DNA of 64,000 nucleotides from Muraenolepis orangiensis (Eukaryota; Chordata; Actinopteri; Gadiformes; Muraenolepididae): contig CM051020.1 of NCBI GenBank assembly GCA_027704905.1, positions 7,480,335 to 7,544,334 of the forward strand, in the 5' to 3' direction. A program made the translations under genes and the position numbers. The number at the start of each line of letters is the position of its first letter. Position 1 is the stretch's first letter. Below are positions 25,205-36,979 of the stretch, piece after piece. A model generated the notes under the pieces. The model had not been told where the DNA came from. It saw nothing but the letters and a program-made list of their open reading frames with translations, and searched no databases.

Positions 25205-25625
25205 AGTGAAAGAGAGGGAGGTGCAGAGAGGATGAGCAGGGATGAGGAGCATAGATGAGGAGGAGAGGGAGGAACAAAGATGAGGAGGAGAGGGAGGAGG
25301 AGAGAGGGAGGAGCGGAGATGAGGAGGAGAGGGGGGAGCAGAGATGGGGAGGAGAGGGAGAAGCAGGGATAAGGAGAAGAGGGAGGTGCAGGAAGGAGCA
25401 GAGATGAAGGAAGAGAAGGAGATTGGAGGGGAAAGGGAGCGATGCACAGTGAGGAGATTGAGAAGAGGGGGTGTGTGGGGGGAGGGGGGGGTGAGAGGAT
25501 GAGAAGGAGGGGCGGTAAGGAGCAGACAAGAGGGAAGAGGAGGAACAGAGAGGAATGGCCCAGGGGAACAGGAGGCAGAAGGAGGAAAGAGGAGAAAACG
25601 TGAGGAGCAGGAGGAGCAGGAGTCG
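25205..25625. repeat. Purine-only minisatellite (GAGGAG/GAGATGAGG units)
   Basis: About 420 bases that are almost entirely A and G on the + strand. Loosely repeated 26-33-bp units are built from GGAGCAGAGATGAGGAGGA and GAGAGGGAG. The minus strand gives Ser/Leu/Pro-rich chance frames. Confidence 0.85.
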
Positions 25626-25934
25626 GGTTCTCTCATTTTTGTCTAAGGCGGACATTGTGGCGATGATGTTGAAATCATCACCTGTGAAATGATTGCAGGT
25701 TTTTCATATGAGGACGGTTGTCATGCCTTCACACGATGCCTTCATCCTATAATATCCAATAAGATGAGCTAATGAGGCGAGTGTTGGATTGCTGGCTCCC
25801 AGCTGTGATGAGCCGCTGCAGAAGCCTATTAGCAGCCAGTACCTTGACGTCATAAACCCGGATTTTTTTCTTTCTCACGCATTAACCTGTCTGAAATCGG
25901 GCTCAGCCTTGTCAGTGCTATTTTTTGCCTAGAT

Positions 25935-26311
25935 CAGTGGTTCCAAAACTTTTTAAGGTTCTGTACCCCCCTCAAACATTGAAACCTCCTGCTGTGTACC
26001 CCCTTTACCTCTCATCTGATGTTACCAATGAACACAAGACAGTGCTATTAAAAAATGTTACTCTTTATTAAGCTGCGTAGAAAGCCCTCTCACATTTCAA
26101 ACAAGTGATATGGGCATCATCGCAAACACAATGGGGACATCCCTGGAAAATATGGAAACAAATGTCTCCAAATTAGTGACCAATTTAATTTGAGTAGGGG
26201 CGGGTGTGTGTTTGAATTTTGACACAGAGAGGCTATTACAGATATTTTGTTGGTGTACCCCCGACGTAACTGTGTGTACCCCTGGATGACGATTTCAAAG
26301 TTTGCAGTCTG
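25935..26311 (+). mobile_element. hAT-type MITE (family C)
   Basis: Begins CAGTGGTTCCAAAACTTTTT; shares CTCCTGCTGTGTACCCCC, CTCTCATCTGATGTTA, GCGTAGAAAGCCCTCTCA and GTACCCCCGACGTAA with the copy at 21100. It ends near TTTCAAAGTTTGCAGTCTG, a degraded inverted terminus. It keeps a GACAGTGCTATTAA site that is the unoccupied equivalent of the LTR-element insertion point at 55088. Confidence 0.7.
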
Positions 26312-27631
26312 TCTGGTACACTGACTCGGAGTTTGGAGTGTTTGGAGAGTGGAACCAGGTGGGGAATGTACAATGAGACTTCCATTTGCTTTGATGTCTT
26401 TCTTTTCAGGTTATTTTCAGAGTTTTCAGAACAATAACCCCTTGTCTCTGAAACACAATATCAACACTTTCACATTTCAATTTGAGAACATCTCAAAACA
26501 CATTACAATTGTGATGTCACAATTATTGGTAAGACCCCAAAATAAAGTTACATTAATTAACCGTTGATTAACATTCATTTATCCAGTATTATGCATGGTG
26601 GTCTAGTAATCATTAACCAATGTTTTTAACCAAGGTATGAATTTATTCCGTAATTTATACAGTATTCAATAGGGTTTACCCTAACCCACTACCCCTAACC
26701 ATAACCAGAACAAAATAAAGTAAGACATCAAAGCGAATGAAAGCTTCATTCTACATTCCACACCTGTTTCCACTCCCCGAACCCTCCAAACTCGGACAGT
26801 GTACACAGAGCCTAAGACTTTGAAATCAAGCTACCTGAAAAGACAGGTTGCTGATGCTTTATAATAATGCTTGTTACTGCATGAACTAATGTTAATTAAT
26901 GGTGTTAATGTACCCAACTATTACCCAACTATTATTATTATCACCAGTAGTCTAGTGCTTAATAGTTATATCTCGAGGTAGCCCATCTAATTCAACCTAG
27001 TGTGTTCTAAATTCAAAGCAAAGAGCTAAAAAAACAACATTGATTTACTTATTCTTGATAGAAATGTTCGGACACATGAATAGTCTGGACTGCAGATTAG
27101 CTACGACTATGAGCCCTATATTCTCAGCCTTAGTGAATCTGGAAATATATATATAGGACATTTTAGATATAAATGCCTGTAAATAGACAGACACAGCTGC
27201 TGAGTGTGTGAAAGCGGGGATGTTGCACCGCCGCACGCGTGTAGAGGTTAGTCACCAGAATGCAGGGCATCTTGACGCCGCTTTATTGTTATTTTTCTTA
27301 AGTGTTACGTTATTAAAATGTGCGCATATTAATATGTGAGGTCAAGTTTGACACCAATGTGCTCACTTAATTACGTTTCTGTTGAATTTATAACAGTTGT
27401 AAGTGGAGTGGTCTCTGTATTGCGGTACTATCTACCAGGCTGGTACACAATGACATTTTTCTATTATTACTATTTTCATCAAATGATATAGCCCACTGGT
27501 CAATCTTAGTGATCCTTTGTATATTCAGATGCCATTGAGGGCAATGTCTATTGCATTGTTCTATTATCATTATCATTATGTTCTTGCTTGCCTCTAATTT
27601 GGTCTTGTGCCTATGACAATGGACACTTCTT
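26312..27631. other. Intergenic, nothing recognised
   Basis: AT-rich with no gene or array. Confidence 0.4.
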
Positions 27632-27890
27632 GGGGCAGCAGTAGCTCAGTCTGTTGAGACTTGGTGTGGGAACCAGAGGGTTGCCGGTTCAAGTCCCCTA
27701 AATGGACCAAGTACAGAGTGAAAACTGGTATTTGGAAAAAGGTGCCAGTTCGCTTCCTGGACACTGCCAAGGTGCCCTTGAGCAACGCACTAGTCTCCTA
27801 CACTGCTGCCCGGGCAGCTGTATATACAATAGCTGCCCACTGCTCCTAATGCTGGAATTGGTTAAATGCAGAGAAACACAGATTTAAGAT
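27632..27890 (+). mobile_element. tRNA-derived SINE (family 1) with internal insertion
   Basis: Head GGGGCAGCAGTAGCTCAGTC carries the A-box, and GCCGGTTCAAGTCCCC the B-box. The family body (AAGGTGCCCTTGAGCAACGC, ATAGCTGCCCACTGCTCC) follows but is preceded by about 60 extra bases (27700-27765) absent from the other copies. It ends at CAGATTTAAGAT, a minimal tail. Confidence 0.8.
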
Positions 27891-29248
27891 CTGTAAAAGG
27901 TCATTATTGAGATGTATTGTCCTTTCCTATCCCGTTTCTCTTGGGAATATGCATTTTTGCAAACCGATGAACGAATGCCCAGCTAAATGTCATGAAGGAA
28001 ACGCCTCAGAAGCAGTCAGTAAACAACACAAAGAGGTTAGTATCCAGTGGACTTTAACAAGGCATTAAGAAAAATAATATATTGGCAGTCCGTGGGTAAC
28101 CTGTCACCTGAGATCCCCCTGGGGGCGGGCTCTTTGTGTTTGCAAAACAGACCAAACCCCATAATGCCCTCAAACGTGCTGTTGCCCGCGTTCAGCTTTC
28201 CTGGATATGCTAATGTGACGGCGCGTGGTAAGAGGAGCGCGAACAATTGCTCATCCCCACCCCTGCAGACCTGGAGGTGGAGAAGTTCCCTGCAGCGTGT
28301 TTTCCGTGTCACTTCGTAGTACCGCCCTGGTAGTTCCGCCGCGGGAGGGTTGTTCCCGGCAGGTAGCGTGTGAAGGTGAGGTGAGGTGAGGTGCAGGGGG
28401 AATTCAAGCGCAAGGACCTGGGGATTAAACGGCACTCATTTCTCCGTAACAGACGTGTGTGTGAGGGAGGGGGAGCGATGAGGACGGACAGAGACCGACA
28501 GGCAGAGAGGAACAGAAATGGAGAATGAGAGAGGGAGAGAGGACACGAGTGAGATTGAGAGACAGAGGCAGAGAGAGAGTGAGAGAGAGAGAGAGAGACG
28601 GATATAGAGATGTTTTTGTCACCTGATGCAGCACTTTTGTTTCCCCGGAGGGTTCCCAGCTCCATATTAACCCTGGGCGCTCAGGACCACGGCACCATTA
28701 GCGTACGCTCGCACTAATAAATAACCCGTACGGACTTGTCAGAGGAGCATGGGGGCCCTGCTGACGGCTGTTGGTTTGAATGAATGTATTACCGCGGCTG
28801 TTGCCAGGGGGTGGGACCGTGGGGTGGGGGGGGGGGGGGGGCGGGGGCTAGCTGGCTAGTGTTGTTAGCGCGTGCGGCATGTCGACTCTATCGCTAACAT
28901 AACGGACAACCTAAACTGTCGGAACGAGACAAACTGTGGCGCCTAGCGCCCCGTGACATTAGCATCAACCCTGCTGCCGCAGTGGCCCTGGGCGTCTTGT
29001 CTTTCTCATGTGGTTTCATGTTTACGCTCCCCCCCGGATAACGATATGCGGGGGGGGGGGGGGTTTAATAAGTCAGCTTTTTCACCAAGTTATGATGCGT
29101 GTCAAACCAATGTGTGACAAGGCCGGAATAACTAGTAATGAGCTTGGACAAAGATTATCTGTGATGAAGACCAGTTGAGAGAGAAAGAGAGTTTTCATGA
29201 AAGCCTGTTCCTTTTGTCTCCTTTTGTTTCAGATTTGAATTTAATTGA

Positions 29249-29250
<2 letters not shown>
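27891..29250. other. Intergenic; possible regulatory sequence
   Basis: Non-coding. Positions 28060-28260 hold a GC/AT-mixed stretch with an octamer-like ATGCTAAT (28208-28215). Positions 28660-28800 are similarly complex (TTAGCGTACGCTCGCACTAA). GA-rich DNA lies at 28460-28605. Poly-G runs lie at 28827-28841 and 29050-29063. Confidence 0.35.
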
Positions 29251-29291
<41 letters not shown>

Positions 29292-29335
29292 TGTGTGTCT
29301 GTGTGTGTATGCATGTGTGTGTATGTATGTGTGTG
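29251..29335. repeat. (GT)n imperfect microsatellite
   Basis: GT array of about 20 units followed by GTCTGTGT and GTATGTATG variants. Confidence 0.9.
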
Positions 29336-29339
29336 TCAT

Positions 29340-30690
29340 CCCCTTTCTGTGTGTAACACAAAATACCAATCATACAAGAATACTGAATTGAAAAATTGAA
29401 AATCAAACCATTCCCCGGGATACTTCTTTATGACAATGAGCTTTTTTGCTGGCAGCTATCTCTATGGCACACCGGTGGACCATTAACAACTGATATCACA
29501 TTGGTTTTTCTTTGGACAATTGTACAACAATGGTTTCACATCAATTCCATTTTCCTTTTTCAGTTACACCTTGCATCTTTACAATATTTAAAAGATTTAT
29601 ATTCATATATTTGATTTATATAAATATCAACTATAATATAAATAGAAAACATGTTCAATTAAGTAAAAAAGGGTTAAACACATCACATAAACACACCAGC
29701 GGTCATTCCGGAAAGTGTGCAATAGAAAATGCACGGCTTTGCTACTGCCCTCTTGGACACCTCTGCTTTCACAGTCAAAGCACTCGGGTTTCACCAACAA
29801 GGTCCATTCACACACCCCACGCTTCCCCCGGAATACTGCCGGGACCCAGCGATCCAGCGATAGCGATACCTCCTCCATAATGGATCCGCCGTTTGCACAT
29901 GGCCCCGCTCACTCATCCATAACCAATACACAACCTCACCCACACACACCCCCCCCACCCCCCCCCCCCCAACCAACAGCGACTAGCGCTTCAATGCAAT
30001 CGCAAAGCAAAGTCCAGAGCAACAGCAACAGGGGGCCCCACAGGAGATAAGGGTACAGTGAAACGAAAGGGTAGCATTCAAAGTTGTTTATCATCTGCAT
30101 GCAAAGGGCGGGAGGTGACGTGGGATCCCGCCTTCAGCAGGGAGGAAAAATCTAGAATCTCGGAAACCGAGGCGTATTATCAGCTGTGACGCCTCCATGC
30201 TGCACCTTTTGGTATATCAAACATGAGTAGTGTTCCCTTGATGGGTGCCTTTCGAATGGTTTTTTAGTATGCACTTCATTATCCTTGGGGTGATTATGGC
30301 TCATTATATATTATGGCTTGGGGACACCAGAGTTAACACACGCACAGAACATACATTAAAAGGGTATCCGTTTCTCCATTTGGTTCCACTTGCCGTACAT
30401 CTTTGTCATGTCATGTAAGTCATGTAAGGGAAGTAGACTGAATTCGTACAGCGTGTGTGCTCATGCAAAGAGCACTGAAATCGATAATAATAATAATAAT
30501 TTATTATTAATAATAATAATATGATAAGAATTCTAAGTAAAATAATGATAATAATGATTCATTTAATTTATATCGTGTTTTTTAAGAAACTCAAAGAAAA
30601 AATATGGTGACAAACATGTACAGAAATCACAAGATGGATTTGGGATGGGAATGAAACTAGGAAGATAAACCTAGCAAATCGAACAACTCA
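29340..30690. other. Intergenic, nothing recognised
   Basis: Non-coding; C-runs at about 29948-29970 and a self-complementary (AAT)n/(TTA)n patch at 30483-30521. Confidence 0.4.
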
Positions 30691-30710
30691 ACAAATCAAA
30701 GCTAAACAAA

Positions 30711-31055
30711 ATGGATGGAGGGAAAGATGATAAGGAGAAGGAGGAGGAGAGGATGTCGGAGGAGGAGGAGGAGGAGGAGGAGAGGATGAGGATGGTGGAG
30801 GAGGAGGAGGAGGAGGAGAGGATGGTGGAGGAGGAGGAGAGGATGGTGGAGGAGGAGGAGGAGGAGGAGGAGGAGGAGGAGGAGGAGGAGGAGGAGGAGG
30901 AGGAGAAGAGGATGGCGGAGGAGGAGGAGGAGGAGGAGGAGAGGATGGTGGAGGGGGAGGAGGAGAGGATGGTGGAGGAGGAGGAGGAGGAGGAGGAGGA
31001 GGAGGAGGAGGAGGAGGAGGAGGAGGAGGAGGAGGAGGAGGAGGAGAGGATGGCG
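30711..31055 (+). repeat. (GGA)n array with an incidental open frame
   Basis: GAGGAG triplets interrupted by GAGGATGGTGGAGG units. An ATG-started frame runs to 31136 and would encode almost pure poly-Glu with ERMVEEE interruptions. The frame is open because the repeat is a triplet without stops; no domain precedes or follows. I annotate it as repeat, not gene. Confidence 0.85.
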
Positions 31056-33030
31056 GGGAGGAGGTCAGCAGAGAAAAGCAGCAGTTGCGAAGAGGTGGGT
31101 TTTGAGGGCCTGTTTAAAAGGTACGAGGGTGTCTGACTGTGTGATTCATTTGCTCTTACCGAACACAGTGAAAACCTTATCTTCTCACTCTAATCACTTT
31201 AATCACTCTGCACAATTAGCCCTACTCCCCCCCCCCCTCCCGCTAAATGTGCTTTCCCTATTAACCCATTACCCACCAAATGTAGACAACAAATATCCTC
31301 AGACACTTTAACACTGTAGACAATGCAGAATGTCATTTGGAGCGCTCTTTGCTAAAATGTTATGCCTGGAATGTATATTTATATTTGTATTGTTATAATA
31401 ATAAGACACCTTGTGGTCTGATTCGTATGGATATTATATTACTGCACTATTGCTGCACTATGTCCAGTTATTTTATTTTTTATAGCTTTTTTATAGATAC
31501 CAATTTGAAGTCGCTTTGGACAAAATTCTCTGCTAAACGACTGGTTGAAGTCTATGTAGCCTACTTTCTGGTAGTTTCGGGTGACATCTTGCAGACGTGG
31601 AGAGAAAAAACTAAGTTTAATCAGGCCAGTTGAAATGTGAAAAAGTATAGTCAACTTAAGTGTCACCAAGCATATATGTGGTTAAATATGTTCATCAAAA
31701 CGGGTGTTGGCCAATAGGACTCATCAAAACCAAGAGTCTGTTTAATTTTTGGCTGTATTGTTTTTTTTATGTCTGTGAATAAAGCAACCTCACCGTGCTT
31801 TATTTGAACATTTCCATTACATTCGGTGATTTATCCGAAAAAACACATGCGTGTTTAGACTATTGTCGTGTGTTTCCCATCAAATGTACGCAAGTCCACT
31901 TCCTGTGTGTCTCATCGTGTGTCAAACGGTGATTTTTTTTTGACGTTCCAAAGTGGGAGTTAGAAACGGGTGCTCATGGGTTTACTGTCTTGTTATTATT
32001 GAAAAAAAGATTGAACCCGGTGCCAGGGCTTGGTAGCGTCGAAACGCATGCATTAATGAAAAAAAAAAAAAAATCCCTTCATTGTTTCTGACACTCTTCT
32101 CAAAAAAAACTGCCTATTACCCCCACGCCACACTGCGTATGAGCGATGTGTCTCTGAACAGAATACGCCTCTGAATGTTTCTGTGTAGGGTCTAATTGCC
32201 ATGTCAGCATGGCCAAGAGGTTTTTTACCTAACCTATTATGAAATACAGGTTCAATATCCATTCTCTCCTCCTCCTCCTCCTCCCGTGAAAATTACCTTT
32301 GGGCTATGACACGGGAGCCCCATCTCTCTCTGTAGTTTGTCAAATCACCAACACACCAACCCATCGCCACCTGAATTTCAAATAAATACATTTGAATTTA
32401 TTATGCAATCGTTTGGAATGAATTCAGTGTGTTTTTTTTTAAAATGTTTGAAGCTTTGAGCTGAAGTGCAACACTGTAATTAACCGTGTACTGCGATTGT
32501 ATCTCTCTGTATTATATGGCAAGTTATTAACATATAAAGTGCATTCTCCATTCATTTCCTGTTTTCTATCTTTCATATTAGCTGTGACACTGAGCTTGAG
32601 TTAATAATTAATTTGTGTAAAAATAGAGGAGGAGTAGAGGAGGGAAGAAGGTGCTGTTGTTGGAGACACTTGGTGGAGTTTTGGTGGTGGGTGGGGTGGT
32701 GGATGGGTATGTTTGAAGCAGACATTTGTAGCATTAGCAGCATAAGTTTTTGTGTAACTAGTGAGCTATACCAGAGGAATATCAGAAATAAATCAGCTCT
32801 TATTGAGAGATTACTGAATGTCCGACCTGGTATCTTAGGAGAAGTAAGGAGCAAAACAATAAATACATCTAAGACCAGTTGGAGAAATGTATAAGCCAAT
32901 CAAGTTTTCTTTTAGATCCTACTGCCATCTCAAGATCAGTGCAGTGACAGAAATCATTGATCTTGATTGGATCGAATGAGACAGAGAAGTGTTTCTAGAA
33001 GCTTAATTTAAGAAAATGGTCAAAATCTCT
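31056..33030. other. Intergenic with a SINE/LINE 3' module
   Basis: Non-coding. Positions 31507-31548 carry GAAGTCGCTTTGGACAAAAT followed by TCTGCTAAACGACTGG, a diverged copy of the teleost 3' module also seen at 46092. A poly-A run lies at 32058-32072. No gene supported. Confidence 0.45.
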
Positions 33031-33525
33031 GTGGAGTGTGTGTGGTTGGTAGCTGGTTTAAGCAGCCTCACCTGGCCTGAGTTGGGGGTGAGTTTGCGAG
33101 TCACCCTGGGGTGGTGTTCGGACAATGGGGTTGGGGGTTGTTGTTTTGTTTAGTTTGACTTGTTAACCGTGTAGAGTCCGGTTCAGGTTTATTTTTGGAT
33201 AGGGGGAGTAGGTTTCGGCTGGGGATTTTCCCCAGCCTAAATTTAGCATTGGGTATGTGGAGTGTGTGTGTGTGTGTGGTTTGTAGCTGCTTTATGCAGC
33301 CTCACCTGGCCTGAGTTTGACTGATTGGCTGGTGAGGCTGCACACCTGTGGATAATTGTTAATCAAAGCCCACAGGTTAAAACAGCCAGAGAGCGAGAGA
33401 GCGAGAGAGCGAGTACCATCTGCTTTGTTCACAATGATTCAAACTCTTACAATAAACCGGATTCCTCATCACGCCTGCTATTTGTCTTTGGGAGGAGCCC
33501 TCAAGTAGGCATTTTTAATGGCTGG
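33030..33525 (+). mobile_element. LTR-like repeat copy (family A) with internal duplication
   Basis: The segment GGAGTGTGTGTG... through CAGCCTCACCTGGCCTGAG occurs twice (33033-33085 and 33258-33312). The second is followed by GGTGAGGCTGCACACCTGTGG, TTGTTAATCAA, GAGAGCGAGAGAGCGAGAGA and AATAAACCGGATTCCTCAT (signal 33451-33456), then GGAGGAGCCCTCAAG. TGGTGGCAGCGTCG at 33521 resembles a retroelement primer-binding site. No internal coding region follows. Confidence 0.55.
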
Positions 33526-33849
33526 TGGCAGCGTCGTCTGCTACAATCTCATACTGATTTTAAATTGAGCTCAGTTTTGTCTAGGAAAAATAGGCTAGAC
33601 AAAGATTAGATCTTATTTTGAATTGTCCTATTCTCCAGGAGTAAGCACTGATTAAATCTTGCTAGAATAATTGGTGTCTTTTTTTTGAGATATAGTTTGC
33701 AATTTGTGCTGTAAAAGCTGTTCTTCTTACAAAGTGTTGGTCTGACCAGACTATTAGTGGTCTACATTATGCAGTGCCTGGGCAGCTAGTGGGAATGACA
33801 GTTGTAATCTGTTCTTCACATGACAATATAGGCCTACTATAAAGATAGT

Positions 33850-34460
33850 GTCAATGACGCAGTACCTCATCTGGCCGCACTATCAATTTGGACAGTGTAT
33901 TAGCAGACAAGCCAAACGGAACAGATTGTTTTCTGAGATGGAAGAAACATTGTTTTGATATAAAAAAGCTATTTAGCGATTCATCCATTAATAATGAAAA
34001 TCTGATAAAAGTTCTATGCACAGTGGCAAGTTTTACCAAACAAATGTAACGGAATTGACAATAAGTGGAGAAGCATTTTTTGTGTAAAGTATATTTACCT
34101 GTATTTAATTCAATTAAGACATACTATCATATAGTAAAACCAGTTATGCACATACATCACGTATATTGTCTCACGATCAAAATAAACCCTACCTTGTCCC
34201 GGTCAGCCATAGTTTCTGTTTCCGTTTAGCGTCATGCACCTGGAAAGCTTTCAGTTTGCAAGTCTGACATTTTCAACTCACGAGGTGTCTGGAATGTGGA
34301 ATTAATGATAGATCCACAAGTAATGCTAATGTAATAATGCTCCCCCCAAAACTCTGTTTCCCCAGCGCAGTGAGCTCTTGTGATTGGTTCACAGAGCCTC
34401 TGGCTAGACCTGCCCTAAGGGAGGATCGTCCTGCCATACTGCCGTACACACTCATACCAT
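33850..34460 (+). mobile_element. TIR-type DNA element copy (family D), LINE-free
   Basis: Matches the flanks of the LINE at 50.4-52.3 kb in the same order: GACAGTGTATTAGCAGACAA, GCTATTTAGCGATTCATCCA, AAGTATATTTACCTGTATTT, CAGCGCAGTGAGCTCT, GAGCCTCTGGCTAGACC and TAAGGGAGGATCGTCCT, then GCCGTACACACTCAT. The uninterrupted GTATTAGCAGAC at about 33896 is the empty site of that LINE. Ends are not clear; AAAGGGAGGACCATCCTTT near 34826 may belong to the right part. Confidence 0.6.
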
Positions 34461-35131
34461 TTTAACACTACATACGGTATCGACACCCCTGTAATAGTTA
34501 ACACGGGTATCGATGGGTCGTCGGGTGTCGAACCCATAGTAGTTTTATTGCTTTCCACCCAAACTAGTTACTTCGGGATCAAAACCACCTACCCAAGGTG
34601 GATTACTTAATGCGCACTAGTTGGGTAGTGAATGCGCATTACTTGCCAGTATGAAAGCAAAAGCAAAACAAAACTAGTTTTGCAGCGCCGCGAATACCAT
34701 ATTTAAGCCCAGTGTGAAAACTGTATCAGTTTAAGAAAGAAGGACTCACCGGCAGCTCGGGTCTGGCAGTTTTATAATTGACTTCAATTCAATTGGGAGC
34801 ATGGGGAGGATGGACCCCCGTAGGAAAGGGAGGACCATCCTTTGTGTAAAATAATTTTAAAATGAGAATTTAAATATGTATATACATATATTGATATATA
34901 TATCAGTGGTGAACCGTGTCTATCACAACTGGACCTTCTGTAGACCCCCCCCCCCCCTCGTCGTCACGGAGGCAGTCACTTTATGCGTTATCTCATTTAG
35001 GAAGATCAGATTGTCGCAGCCAATTTCAAAGTTGACCATAGTTGGTAAAGCAGTGTCCATGTAGTGACGTAACAGCCCAACACAGCACCACCACACACAG
35101 GCTATCAATGAAAGGGACGGCCTAAAATGAT

Positions 35132-35443
35132 ACGTGAAAAGGCTTAACGTAACTTAAAGTTCCAAAACAGCGATCAATAATCACCAAATAGCACTTTCAC
35201 CTGTCAAAATATCAAAACCTAAATCCTCTTATTACGGTGTTTTCTTCTCATAAAGCTGCGTTTAGACTTTTCCTTGCTGGCTCAATAGAGAGGAAAACAT
35301 TCAATGTCACATAACGTTCATAATGGGAGGATTTAAGTTGAGATATTTTGGTGGAAGTGCTAATGACAAGACATATGCCAGAGAAATTAGGTGATTATTG
35401 AACGCGGTTTTGTAACTCTTAGTTACGTTAAGTCTTTTCACGT
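35132..35443. repeat. Imperfect ~100-bp inverted repeat
   Basis: Left arm 35132-35235 carries ACGTGAAAAGGCTTAACGTA, CAATAATCACC and CCTAAATCCTC. The right arm 35325-35443 is its diverged complement (GGATTTAAGTTGAGATATTT, GGTGATTATTG, TTACGTTAAGTCTTTTCACG). The loop is about 90 bases. Confidence 0.7.
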
Positions 35444-36837
35444 TAAGCGATGCAAAGAAAGATCAAGTCAAAACTCTCAATTTAAATGCACAACAATGCT
35501 TAACAACCCCAAGACAGCAGTTAACTAATCCGTCAACAAGTGTGTGGAAACAAAATGCAACAACCAGCTCAACGAGACGCAACACTGCGCCAAAACCAGC
35601 AAAGACAAATGAGTCTCACTCACCAATGATGTTCACTTAAAGACCAAATCTATTCTCCTGTCCTTCTGGATGGATCGATAACCCGGTCATAAATCTGATC
35701 ACTACTTTTCAGATCCAAAATTGCCTTTCAATAGCTATGGAAGCTAATGCAGTGAGTCGGGATTGTCCTGTTCTGTTCCTCCATATATTAAAATGTCCTT
35801 TCCGCAGATGCAGTGGTGACGGGGATCGTTAAAACTGTCCATATATACACTGAGTGGTCGTCTTGAAAAGGGTACTGTAAATGACGTAATAAAGTTGCCT
35901 TATTTAAAGGGAATAACATAATTCATTTTATAGTTAAATAAAATAAATAAATACTTTATTTCATGTAATATTACAATTATTCAAATATGGCATGATTTAT
36001 TACAGTTTAGTTTTATATGTTACACCAATATCCCTTAGTGTTTGTTGTTTCTTGTGCCGAGGAACTAATGTTTGTTCATGCTCTGGTACTGCGTGTTGTG
36101 TTGATGCACCGGGCAACTCAACGTGGGTTGATGTCTTTATGGAAGCTCTGCTGCAGTCCGTGATAAAGTTATCAACAAGGTTATTCAGAAAAGGAACTTT
36201 AAAGATTCTAATCTCCTTCCACGACAAGTGGCCAACGAGGTATTTGTTTTATGTTTTCATGTGGGCGTCATGTCCTTTTTTCATTCATATATTTGTATGT
36301 GTAGCACACTATGCTAATGTCTTTGTACATACATACATACACTATGTATATGTTATTCGTTGTTGTAGTTCTCACGGTGTAACGGAAGAAGGGAGGCTAC
36401 AAGAATTTTTTCAAAGAACCAACCTGTGTCTGTGTTGTGAAGAGAGCTACAGGTACTAAACCTACGTAGAAAAAATACAACGTAGCCCTACGCTAGATCC
36501 GAGCCAGTGAACCTTCTGGCGCACTATGGAACTTTGGGGAAATCTGAAAGAATACGCCCATTGGCTACAAATCATGGCCACCATGATTGCTTGATCAAAT
36601 TGTCAATACAAACGTACGCTCTCATTCAGTCTAAGGGCCAAAGCAATCGGGAATACTTTGGTTGAAGGATATTCTTCCCAGCAACCTAGAACAATATCTG
36701 ATTGGTTGCATCGTTTTTCCAACACAAAACCACTCAAATGCGTCGTGCATGGACCGAGAAAGACAAACAAATCAATGTAACACTGCAATATAACAGATAA
36801 CAACACAGATACGATTCTCATTTATTCATTTTATTTA

Positions 36838-36890
36838 AATTGTATTAAATTGTATTAAATTGTATTAAATTGTATTCAATTTTATTAATA
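36838..36890. repeat. 10-bp tandem repeat (AAATTGTATT)
   Basis: Four to five copies, last ones diverged. Confidence 0.85.
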
Positions 36891-36979
36891 CAATTAATTC
36901 GATTTGTTTCATCTGAGAGTTCTAGGTCTTCTCTGAATACCTTGAAGGCCCTGACGCTTCACCACTGCTGTATATATAT

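Larger units (their letters stand above)
34904..36967. mobile_element. TIR DNA transposon, non-autonomous, superfamily unassigned
   Basis: The left end reads CAGTGGTGAACCGTGTC. The right end, read on the minus strand, is CAGTGGTGAAGCGTCAGGG. Both ends abut TATATAT runs, so a target duplication cannot be defined. Inside lie a large imperfect foldback (35132-35443), a 10-bp tandem repeat at 36838-36890 and a 155-residue frame (35992-36459) with no recognised domain. No transposase is seen. Confidence 0.5.

Noticed and set aside
25071..25655. Minus-strand 194- and 171-residue Ser/Pro/Leu-rich frames
   Set aside because: Shadow of a purine-only minisatellite.
35992..36459. 155-residue frame as a transposase or membrane protein
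   Set aside because: No recognisable motif; Cys/Tyr/Val-rich AT-biased composition typical of chance frames.
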